Assembly: GCA_903822115.1 (NCBI GenBank)
Contig: CAIJNU010000013.1
Coordinates: forward strand, 1-5,692
Origin: an uncultured Candidatus Peregrinibacteria bacterium
Lineage (GTDB): Bacteria; Patescibacteriota; Gracilibacteria; Peribacterales; Peribacteraceae
Direction of reading: 5' to 3'
DNA: 5,692 nt
Shown here: piece after piece, positions 1 to 4,204 of the stretch
Numbering within the stretch: the stretch's first letter is position 1
Layout of the letters: every line of letters starts with the position of its first letter
Position numbers and translations under genes: made by a program
Notes under the pieces: model-generated
What the model saw: the letters and a program-made list of their open reading frames with translations, nothing else
Told to the model about the DNA's origin: nothing
The model's database searches: none

Positions 1-36
1 GCCTTGCCCAGGAAAAACAATTGCATACTTGACCAT
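1..36 (-). CDS. fabD: FabD N-terminus (malonyl-CoA:ACP transacylase), partial, runs off the window edge
   Basis: The ATG at 36-34 opens a frame reading MVKYAIVFPGQG up to the window edge. FVFPGQG at this position is the hallmark N-terminus of FabD, the cytoplasmic enzyme that moves malonyl from CoA to acyl carrier protein to supply fatty acid elongation. Only 12 residues are visible, so the catalytic GHSxG serine is not seen. The start lies 4 nt after the TAG stop of a frame that ends exactly like FabH, and fabH-fabD is a common order in fatty-acid synthesis operons, so each supports the other. No strong Shine-Dalgarno is seen; the end of the preceding frame has a weak TAGG. This piece probably shares its origin with the fabH segment and not with the rest of the window. 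Confidence 0.75.
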   Translation of the reverse strand, partial: MVKYAIVFPGQG

Positions 37-40
37 GATG

Positions 41-187
41 CTAATACCTAACTAAGGCTGAGCCCCAAACAAGGCCGCCACCAAAACTTTCTAATAATAA
101 TAAATCACCGCGCTTAACCCGGCCATCACGTACTGCAATATCTAATGCTAAAGGAATAGAAGCAGCAGAAGTATTACCCTGATCATC
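41..187 (-). other. fabH: 3' fragment of fabH (beta-ketoacyl-ACP synthase III), fused in frame
   Basis: The last ~45 codons of the frame ending with TAG at 43-41 read as the C-terminus of FabH, the condensing enzyme that starts type II fatty acid synthesis. The GNTSAAS motif holds the active-site asparagine of the Cys-His-Asn triad. The ending LLLLESFGGGLVWGSALVRY has the glycine-rich loop and the usual terminal aromatic residue of the family. The active-site cysteine, the histidine and about 280 N-terminal residues are absent, so this piece cannot be active by itself. Base composition is ~43% GC, and 7 of 8 leucines use TTA, unlike the frame it is joined to. fabD follows after 4 nt. The most economical reading is the end of a normal fabH-fabD operon from another genome or another locus. 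Confidence 0.8.
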
Positions 188-799
188 CAAGAGGCGCACG
201 GGGAAACTCGCTTCGAAGTACCATCCGCCGCGCGCCTTCCCCGATACCGTGAGGGGGCTTTGCACCAGCGCGTTTGCCGCGGGTGATGTCACCACGACAT
301 CGTTGGTTGCGGAAGAAGCGCAACTTCCTCCTCGCTTGACCCCCGCCTGGGCGGCGTAACAGCTATTGGTGTATTTTTTCCCGTCACAACCGCAGAATCC
401 GCCGACTTCCATGTACTGCGGGCAAACGCCCATTCCTTTCGCTACGCACTTGTTACTTGATTCATCCCAAACAAGACCGCTTTGGCAAAGACAATCGGAT
501 TCAATTGAAGACGAGGAGCTGGAGGGACATTGGCGGATGATCCATCCGCATGTGCCATCATCTCGCCTTTCGCAGTTCGGTCCGCCGATTGTTCCATCAG
601 AACATTGCCAATTTGGCATGCCCATCGAAGGACCACATTCCTTCTTCGTACACTCTGCGACGGAATCATTCTCCGAGGAAATTTGTTCCGTTGCTCCCGA
701 AGCGGAGCTCGGAGGATTGGAGATCGTTGTTGAAGATTGGAAACTGCAAGCGCTGAGTGCCAGAAGAATAACACCGAGGAATGAGATGTTCTTATGCAT
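41..799 (-). CDS. Chimeric ORF: Kazal-type cysteine-rich lipoprotein with truncated Gmad2-like domain, fused to the FabH C-terminus
   Basis: The 252-residue frame begins with a lipoprotein signal peptide whose lipobox is L15-S16-A17-C18, so the protein should be exported and lipidated. A Ser/Thr-rich linker (19-47) is followed by a six-cysteine module (C50-C91, with the signature DGTCGW), a poly-Ser stretch (93-98), and a Kazal-like module at 103-160 containing GCDGKKYTNSC. Kazal folds are classically serine protease inhibitors; bacterial copies are mostly uncharacterised. Residues 168-205 match the first half of a Gmad2 immunoglobulin-like domain (TSPAANALVQSPLTVSGKA, then GGWYFEASFPVRLLD). 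Within residues 205-209 the sequence changes into the C-terminus of FabH (GNTSAASIPLALD, later FGGGLVWGSALVRY) and stops. The junction coincides with sharp shifts in GC and leucine codon use. The natural lipoprotein should extend well past residue 205. The ATG at 799 has a weak AAGAAGA upstream. The N-terminal assignment is confident; the whole ORF is probably not a natural protein. Confidence 0.7.
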   Translation of the reverse strand: MHKNISFLGVILLALSACSFQSSTTISNPPSSASGATEQISSENDSVAECTKKECGPSMGMPNWQCSDGTIGGPNCERRDDGTCGWIIRQCPSSSSSSIESDCLCQSGLVWDESSNKCVAKGMGVCPQYMEVGGFCGCDGKKYTNSCYAAQAGVKRGGSCASSATNDVVVTSPAANALVQSPLTVSGKARGGWYFEASFPVRLLDDQGNTSAASIPLALDIAVRDGRVKRGDLLLLESFGGGLVWGSALVRY

Positions 800-822
800 A
801 ATGTCTTCTTGGGTAAAGAAGC

Positions 823-828
823 ATTATA
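823..828 (-). promoter_or_regulatory. -10 box (TATAAT) for the lipoprotein gene
   Basis: A perfect TATAAT on the minus strand ends 23 nt before the lipoprotein ATG, predicting a leader of roughly 17 nt that includes a weak AAGAAGA ribosome site. No good -35 is seen; at 17-bp spacing the hexamer is TAGGTC. The interval 800-868 holds nothing else I recognise. Confidence 0.5.
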
Positions 829-868
829 TCCTCGGTTCATCAAAAGACCTATTTGTAGATTTGGCTTC

Positions 869-1042
869 TCATCTATACACGTGCATCGCGAGGTACATGG
901 CGAGCATCCCGATTGCAAATCCGCCGCAAACCTGAGCGAAGGTTTTGAAGCGAACGCCATTATTGATGAACCACGCGGCGCAGAGAATGATCGCCCATAC
1001 GACGGCGACGCCGATGATATAGTGATTCAGAGATGGCTTCAT
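869..1042 (-). CDS. Small two-helix membrane protein, unknown function (57 aa)
   Basis: The ATG at 1042-1040 starts a 57-codon frame ending with TGA at 871-869. Two hydrophobic segments are evident: residues 8-26 (YIIGVAVVWAIILCAAWFI) and about 35-54 (FAQVCGGFAIGMLAMYLAM), joined by a short polar turn NNGVRFK. This is the pattern of a helical hairpin in the inner membrane. A stop lies in frame four codons upstream, which fixes the ATG. No Shine-Dalgarno precedes it, but an extended -10 (TGC-TAGCAT) ends exactly 6 nt before the ATG, so the message may be leaderless. The gene is divergent from the alcohol dehydrogenase and transcribed toward the lipoprotein gene. I do not recognise a family. 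That the frame is a gene is supported by its membrane-like composition and its promoter, not by homology. Confidence 0.65.
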   Translation of the reverse strand: MKPSLNHYIIGVAVVWAIILCAAWFINNGVRFKTFAQVCGGFAIGMLAMYLAMHVYR

Positions 1043-1048
1043 GAGCGA

Positions 1049-1057
1049 ATGCTAGCA
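1049..1057 (-). promoter_or_regulatory. Extended -10 promoter, probably leaderless, for the 57-aa membrane protein
   Basis: Minus strand TGC-TAGCAT fits an extended -10 (TGnTAnnnT) and is separated from the ATG by 6 nt, which would put transcription start at or beside the A of ATG. No convincing -35 is visible, which extended -10 promoters can tolerate. The same layout precedes tspO and, without the TG, the Calx-beta gene. Confidence 0.4.
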
Positions 1058-1067
1058 CCAATTGGTG
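1056..1067. promoter_or_regulatory. Perfect 12-bp palindrome CACCAATTGGTG, candidate operator
   Basis: The 12 bases are their own reverse complement. The site lies in the 125-bp region between the divergent 57-aa gene and the dehydrogenase, touching the extended -10 of the former, so a dimeric regulator bound here could block that promoter. There is no loop, so a transcript hairpin is unlikely. No known operator is recognised, and the role is inferred from position. Confidence 0.4.
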
Positions 1068-1167
1068 TTCCTGTTTCGATCGTCACACAAATTCCTCCTT
1101 TAATTGGTTTCTGCACGTCTTTTGTGTGAGACAATCACCGATATATCAAGTCTCCCCTCAACACCTT

Positions 1168-2217
1168 ATGATTACCGCACATGCTCGAGCCATTCTCGCA
1201 AAAGATGAGCCGTTCAAAGCGACCACGATTCAACGACGCGATCTCCAGCCTCATGATGTCCTGATCGAAATTAAATTCTGTGGCATCTGCCATTCGGATA
1301 TTCATCACGTTCGAGGAGAGTGGCGCGAAGAAACCTTTCCTCTCATTCCCGGACACGAGATTGCCGGAATCGTTTCTGAGGTTGGTTCCGAAGTTACAAA
1401 ATATAAAGTGGGCGATCGTGTCGGCGTCGGATGCATGGTCGATTCCTGTCGCGAATGCAAGCATTGTCATAACGGCGAAGAGCAATATTGCATCAAGGGA
1501 AACACGATGACGTACGGCGCTATCGACAGGTTCGGCGAGCGGACGCATGGCGGCTATTCCACTCACATGGTTGTGACTGAAGATTTCGTTCTCCGCATTC
1601 CTGATGGCATCAAACTCGATGTTGCAGCGCCGCTCTTGTGTGCAGGTATAACGACGTATTCGCCGCTCCATCATTGGGGTGCCGGTCCGGGCAAGAAGGT
1701 GGCGGTGGTCGGCCTTGGGGGTCTCGGTCACATGGCGGTGAAAATTGCGCATGCGATGGGGGCCGAAGTCACGATCCTCTCGCACTCGCTCGCAAAGAAA
1801 GACGACGGTTTGCGTCTTGGAGCCGATCATTTCTTCGCCACGAGCGACGCGGAGACATTCAAGAAACTTGCCGGCTCCTTCGATCTTATCGTGAACACCG
1901 TCAGCGCGAAGGTCGATCTGAATGCTTTCCTTTCGCTGCTTGATGTGGATGGCGTCATGGTAAATGTCGGCGCTCCGGCAGAGCCTTTATCCATCAATGC
2001 ATTCACCCTCATTTTCAAGCGCCGGTCTTATGCCGGATCGGTGATCGGAGGCATTCGCGAAACGCAGGAAATGTTGGACTTCTGCGCGAAGCACAATATC
2101 GGTCCCGATATCGAGGTGATTTCAGCCGATGCGATCGACGGAGCCTATGAGCGCGTACTCAAATCCGACGTGCGGTACCGATTTGTCATCGACATCGGCA
2201 CGATGGCGAAACAGTGA
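1168..2217 (+). CDS. yahK: Zinc-dependent NADP(H) alcohol/aldehyde dehydrogenase, YahK/cinnamyl-alcohol-dehydrogenase type
   Basis: This is a full-length 349-residue medium-chain dehydrogenase that should interconvert primary alcohols and aldehydes in the cytoplasm. The N-terminal GroES-like half carries the catalytic zinc ligands C41 (GICHSD), H63-E64 (PGHE) and C158 (APLLCAG), plus the structural zinc knuckle C94, C97, C100 and C108 with C-x2-C-x2-C-x7-C spacing. The Rossmann half has GLGGLG at 182-187. S205, S207 and K210 after the second beta strand are the sort of residues that hold the NADPH 2'-phosphate in this family, so NADP(H) preference is inferred. The ending IGGIRETQEMLDFC through YRFVID is characteristic of E. 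coli YahK and its relatives. I chose the ATG at 1168 because it gives the family's usual start and length; a GTG at 1126 would add 14 unmatched residues. No Shine-Dalgarno is evident; TATATC at 1142-1147 is a possible -10. Natural substrates are unknown; relatives accept a broad range of aldehydes. Confidence 0.95.
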   Translation: MITAHARAILAKDEPFKATTIQRRDLQPHDVLIEIKFCGICHSDIHHVRGEWREETFPLIPGHEIAGIVSEVGSEVTKYKVGDRVGVGCMVDSCRECKHCHNGEEQYCIKGNTMTYGAIDRFGERTHGGYSTHMVVTEDFVLRIPDGIKLDVAAPLLCAGITTYSPLHHWGAGPGKKVAVVGLGGLGHMAVKIAHAMGAEVTILSHSLAKKDDGLRLGADHFFATSDAETFKKLAGSFDLIVNTVSAKVDLNAFLSLLDVDGVMVNVGAPAEPLSINAFTLIFKRRSYAGSVIGGIRETQEMLDFCAKHNIGPDIEVISADAIDGAYERVLKSDVRYRFVIDIGTMAKQ

Positions 2218-2245
2218 GTACTGGCGAGATGAATTTCGAGTTAGG

Positions 2246-2282
2246 GAAGCAGACCAGCTTCTCTGCGCGGCAGGTGCTGCGC
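2246..2282. terminator. Two tandem hairpins between convergent genes, possible bidirectional terminator
   Basis: GAAGC (2246-2250) pairs with GCTTC (2257-2261) across a 6-nt loop. Immediately after, GCGCGGC (2265-2271) pairs with GCTGCGC (2276-2282) across the 4-nt loop AGGT, with one G-U pair. The pair occupies the 87-bp gap between the convergent dehydrogenase and zinc-ribbon genes, where a two-way stop is expected. Neither hairpin has a T tract, so a classical intrinsic terminator is not demonstrated. Confidence 0.35.
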
Positions 2283-2304
2283 TACACATTCGGATCATTC
2301 GTTC

Positions 2305-2556
2305 TCAGTCCTTCCTGCGATTGGCTTTCTTCCACCTTGGTGCGAACCGAATGAGAAAGGTGAACACTCTCGCTTGAAATTTGTTCATGCCCTTCGCGAC
2401 CATGTTCGTGTAGCAAATGTTCTGATATTCCTTCAGGTCATCTCCCTTGTAGCAGAGTTCGCCGTTTTTGAAGCAATAACTGCAGTATTTTTCGGACTCC
2501 CGTACGCCGGGATCCTTGGAGAAGGGCATCAGACAACTCTGGCAACTGGCACTCAT
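2305..2556 (-). CDS. Small zinc-ribbon protein (putative zinc ribbon domain family, zf-ribbon type)
   Basis: The 83-residue product has two CxxC knuckles, C5/C8 (CQSC) and C25/C28 (CSYC), with the line CQSCLMPFSKDPG and later EKYCSYCFKNGELCY. This matches the small bacterial 'putative zinc ribbon' family (CQSCGMPL..., YCSYCYQNG...), whose members are about 80 residues and of unknown biochemical role. Two extra cysteines (C35, C48) and a very basic C-terminus (RWKKANRRKD) could favour nucleic acid or acidic-lipid contact, but this is inference. The start at 2556 is fixed by a 4-bp ATGA overlap with the end of tspO, which implies translational coupling; an upstream in-frame Met at 2589 would add 11 unmatched residues inside tspO. 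It should be cotranscribed with tspO. The stop is TGA, in the gap facing the convergent dehydrogenase. Confidence 0.85.
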   Translation of the reverse strand: MSASCQSCLMPFSKDPGVRESEKYCSYCFKNGELCYKGDDLKEYQNICYTNMVAKGMNKFQARVFTFLIRFAPRWKKANRRKD

Positions 2557-2948
2557 ATGTTGAGGTAGGTAATGGTAAATTGCAGGCATGTTGCGAAGCT
2601 CACCCAGAGGAGATAGGGGATTTGCGCGTAGGTGATCCAGGGCGCGTACGGATAGACGGCAATCATGGCCCAGATGAGTGAGCCGAGGACGAGCAGAACG
2701 TCGAGGGCGGCTAGAATATTATTCCTGAGGCCGAATTGCAGCGGCGTGAACGCGACATTCGCGATGAGATTGATGAAGAAGGGGATCGTCAACGTCCACG
2801 GAATCGTTCCATCAATCGCTCGCAGGAACACGCCGCAGAACGATACGGCGATGCCGATGTAGAGGAGAATCCACACGGGCCCAAAGAGCCAAGAGGGCGG
2901 AGCCCAGGAGGGTTTGCGGAGTTTGGAGTACCAACTGTATGCGGTCAT
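2553..2948 (-). CDS. tspO: TspO/MBR-family membrane protein, short form lacking the first helix
   Basis: The 131-residue, Trp-rich (8 Trp) protein opens with WYSKLRKPSWAPPSW then LFGPVW, the signature loop and second helix of TspO/MBR proteins, and closes with PYLLWVSFATCLQFTITYLN, the fifth helix. Four membrane helices can be placed at about 18-42, 49-72, 76-98 and 103-130. Family members normally have five helices and about 150-160 residues; the helix before WY is absent. A TAG lies in frame four codons upstream, so it cannot simply be extended. TspO proteins bind porphyrins and cholesterol-like ligands and act in oxygen or stress signalling in some bacteria; the ligand here is unknown. It starts 46 bp after the end of the upstream paralogue gene, has an extended -10 directly before the ATG, and overlaps the zinc-ribbon gene by ATGA. 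Confidence 0.88.
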   Translation of the reverse strand: MTAYSWYSKLRKPSWAPPSWLFGPVWILLYIGIAVSFCGVFLRAIDGTIPWTLTIPFFINLIANVAFTPLQFGLRNNILAALDVLLVLGSLIWAMIAVYPYAPWITYAQIPYLLWVSFATCLQFTITYLNI

Positions 2949-2954
2949 GGGGAG

Positions 2955-2963
2955 ATACTAGCA
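2955..2963 (-). promoter_or_regulatory. Extended -10 promoter, probably leaderless, for tspO
   Basis: Minus strand TGC-TAGTAT ends 6 nt before the tspO ATG, with CTCCCC between and no Shine-Dalgarno, so the predicted transcript begins at the start codon. No good -35 is seen. The spacing equals that before the 57-aa gene and the Calx-beta gene. GGAGAT (2951-2956) and ATCTCC (2982-2987) form inverted arms around it, but the 25-nt separation makes that of doubtful meaning. Confidence 0.4.
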
Positions 2964-2994
2964 AAGAAGCTCGCAATTGTGATCTCCAGAGCTC

Positions 2995-3378
2995 TCAGTG
3001 GCCTGCTGCTGAAGGACGACCTAGAAGAGAGGCAAAAGTTGCTCTTAGGGACTCTAGAAAGTGACCAGGCACTTCATGCGCGGGTTCTTCAGCTTTGACT
3101 TCGAAACGAATAGGCGGCAAAGCATTGCAAAGTTCAGGATCACAGAGGCGCATGAGCGATCTCTTTTCATCCGTAGTCAGAGCATTCCTAGGGTTGGGAC
3201 GATTGGCGAGTTTAGTCTCGATGGCATGTATTTCATTCCACTGCGAATTTCCTGCTTCTCTGCACCTCGCTCGATTCGGACTATGCTCGGTCCTCTCAAG
3301 AAAAGCTTGGATAACTTCTGCTGCGGGGCGCCCCTCGAGGGGATTGCGTTGAGTCGAAGTACGCTCAAGGGAATTCAT
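2995..3378 (-). CDS. Unknown small protein, paralogue of the product of 3654-3998
   Basis: The 127-residue product is predicted soluble, with no signal peptide or membrane helix. I do not recognise a family. Residues 49-79 share with the neighbouring small protein the pattern E-[IV]-x2-I-E-x5-R-P, a short gap, L-T-x2-E-K-x2-L-x2-L-C, and both end in a possible amphipathic helix preceded by V-P (here about 103-120). A Met at 3402 would add eight residues, but that codon directly abuts the predicted -10-like TAAACC. The Met at 3378 sits at the place equivalent to the paralogue's start, 24 nt after that hexamer against 29 nt in the other gene, so I chose it. The leader is pyrimidine-rich and has no Shine-Dalgarno. 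tspO begins 46 bp downstream and may be partly cotranscribed. Confidence 0.65.
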   Translation of the reverse strand: MNSLERTSTQRNPLEGRPAAEVIQAFLERTEHSPNRARCREAGNSQWNEIHAIETKLANRPNPRNALTTDEKRSLMRLCDPELCNALPPIRFEVKAEEPAHEVPGHFLESLRATFASLLGRPSAAGH

Positions 3379-3402
3379 GGTGCAGGGGAGAAGAATGGAC
3401 AT

Positions 3403-3430
3403 GGTTTACGCTTCGATGTTTCCGCGTCAA
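3403..3430 (-). promoter_or_regulatory. Core promoter of the first paralogue (TTGACG - 16 bp - TAAACC)
   Basis: On the minus strand TTGACG lies at 3430-3425 and TAAACC at 3408-3403, 16 bp apart. The -10 match is modest by itself, but both elements and their spacing recur before the second paralogue (TTGACA - 16 - TAGACC), including the flanking CCTTTGAC and GCGTA. The remainder of the 275-bp gap 3379-3653 holds one GTTGTTC box and no other gene I would support. Confidence 0.5.
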
Positions 3431-3456
3431 AGGGAATCAGTCGCTTCCCGTGAGAT

Positions 3457-3474
3457 GTTCATTTTTTGAACAAC
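3457..3474 (-). promoter_or_regulatory. GTTGTTC-N6-TGAAC box 1, candidate regulator-binding site
   Basis: Minus strand GTTGTTCAAAAAATGAAC contains the inverted repeat GTTC-N7-GAAC and lies exactly 26 nt upstream of the TTGACG element of the first paralogue. Two more copies in the same orientation lie at 4082-4099 and 4168-4185. With transcription start near 3396, the centre falls at about -68, a position compatible with an activator. Confidence 0.55.
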
Positions 3475-3653
3475 AAAAGCTACGAAGGTGATCCCCTATA
3501 TCCAATGCGTTTGCCAATCTCTCAGAGGGCATCTCATTTCCGTTCAGCGATGTAACGACTTGCATGGGAGGCAGGAATAGTATTCAAAGAGGAAATTATA
3601 TCGCGCAGGCTTATCAATGCAGCGTCGAGCAAACGAAGTGGATATGTAGTGCT

Positions 3654-3998
3654 CTATGCAGCATGTTTCGGAATGATGCTACTCAATGCATTTCTTATAC
3701 CTCTTCCCAAATTGCGGATGGATTCAGGAACGATACTTTCTTCATTGAGAGGAAGAGGCGGCTCAACTTGGGTCATTCTGCATAGATCCTTGAGCATGAG
3801 TTTCTCGGATGCGGTGAGAGTCGGACTTACGTTCTTTTGCATCGGGCGATAGGTGAAGTAACTTTCTATCTGTTGCACTTCTCTCAGGGCGGCAACGTCT
3901 AGCGTATTACGATGCGTACTGTTTGCAGCAGCCTTGAGGAATTCGTACGTGAATTCATTGACATCGGGTGTTTGCGTCTGAGCTTCAGGGGTACTCAT
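3654..3998 (-). CDS. Unknown small protein, paralogue of the product of 2995-3378
   Basis: The 114-residue product is predicted soluble, with no signal or membrane segment, and its family is not recognised. Residues 40-73 read E-V-x2-I-E-x5-R-P, eight residues, L-T-x2-E-K-x2-L-x2-L-C, matching the neighbour's core with a 3-residue length difference; the end (V90-P91, then a helix with LGRGIRNALSSII) also aligns. The N-terminus is Thr/Gln/Pro-rich and probably disordered. An upstream TTG at 4055 would extend the frame, but it overlaps the predicted -35 element, so the ATG at 3998 is preferred. There is no Shine-Dalgarno; the 29-nt leader is pyrimidine-rich. The gene ends in TAG and is 275 bp from the first paralogue, which has its own copy of the same promoter. 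Confidence 0.7.
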   Translation of the reverse strand: MSTPEAQTQTPDVNEFTYEFLKAAANSTHRNTLDVAALREVQQIESYFTYRPMQKNVSPTLTASEKLMLKDLCRMTQVEPPLPLNEESIVPESIRNLGRGIRNALSSIIPKHAA

Positions 3999-4027
3999 CG
4001 GGAAAGTGGGAAGGAAAGGATGCGCAA

Positions 4028-4055
4028 GGTCTACGCCCCGTTTTCTTCCTGTCAA
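4028..4055 (-). promoter_or_regulatory. Core promoter of the second paralogue (TTGACA - 16 bp - TAGACC)
   Basis: Minus strand TTGACA at 4055-4050 is a five-of-six or better match to the sigma-70 -35 consensus and is followed after 16 bp by TAGACC at 4033-4028. The same elements and spacing precede the other paralogue, which is better support than either hexamer by itself. Confidence 0.55.
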
Positions 4056-4081
4056 AGGAGGCCGTATTGCGCGGGTAAAGT

Positions 4082-4099
4082 GTTCAAAAATCGAACAAC
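4082..4099 (-). promoter_or_regulatory. GTTGTTC-N6-TGAAC box 2, candidate regulator-binding site
   Basis: Minus strand GTTGTTCGATTTTTGAAC sits exactly 26 nt upstream of the TTGACA element of the second paralogue, the same offset as box 1 has from its own -35. The central six bases differ between copies while the GTTGTTC and TGAAC arms are kept. Confidence 0.55.
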
Positions 4100-4167
4100 T
4101 CTATCCCCACCAGCGCACACTCCCGCAACGAGTGGTTTGGCAGAAATCCGAACATGCCTCGGTGATC

Positions 4168-4185
4168 GTTCACTTCACGAACAAC
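4168..4185 (-). promoter_or_regulatory. GTTGTTC-N6-TGAAC box 3, candidate upstream site
   Basis: Minus strand GTTGTTCGTGAAGTGAAC keeps both arms and the orientation of boxes 1 and 2. It lies 86 bp (about eight helical turns) upstream of box 2 and about 20 bp past the stop of the Calx-beta gene. No -35-like element follows it, so it may be an auxiliary site for the second paralogue's promoter. Confidence 0.45.
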
Positions 4186-4204
4186 TTGCACTCGTCACAA
4201 TTTA

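Noticed and set aside
592..604. GTTCCATCAGAAC, an inverted GTTC/GAAC pair inside the lipoprotein gene
   Set aside because: The spacer is 5 and not 7, the GTTGTTC arm is absent and it lies within coding sequence, so it is not counted as a fourth box.
442..960. 172-codon minus-strand frame overlapping the lipoprotein start region
   Set aside because: It is a shifted frame across the signal peptide and cysteine modules of the lipoprotein; the composition is not protein-like and no motif is present.
794..1129. 111-codon plus-strand frame before the dehydrogenase
   Set aside because: It is opposite the 57-aa membrane protein, whose composition and promoter are far more convincing.
1135..1830. 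231-codon minus-strand open frame
   Set aside because: It is antisense to the clearly conserved alcohol dehydrogenase and shows no recognisable protein features.
3437..3565. 42-codon minus-strand frame (starting MQVVTSLNGNEM, stop TGA) upstream of the first paralogue
   Set aside because: It has no ribosome site, no recognised motif and no good promoter, and it runs through box 1. The regulatory reading of that stretch has stronger support.
3595..3600. Minus-strand TATAAT upstream of the first paralogue
   Set aside because: No -35 at usable spacing, and transcription from here would give a leader of about 200 nt; the conserved TTGACG/TAAACC pair is the better promoter.
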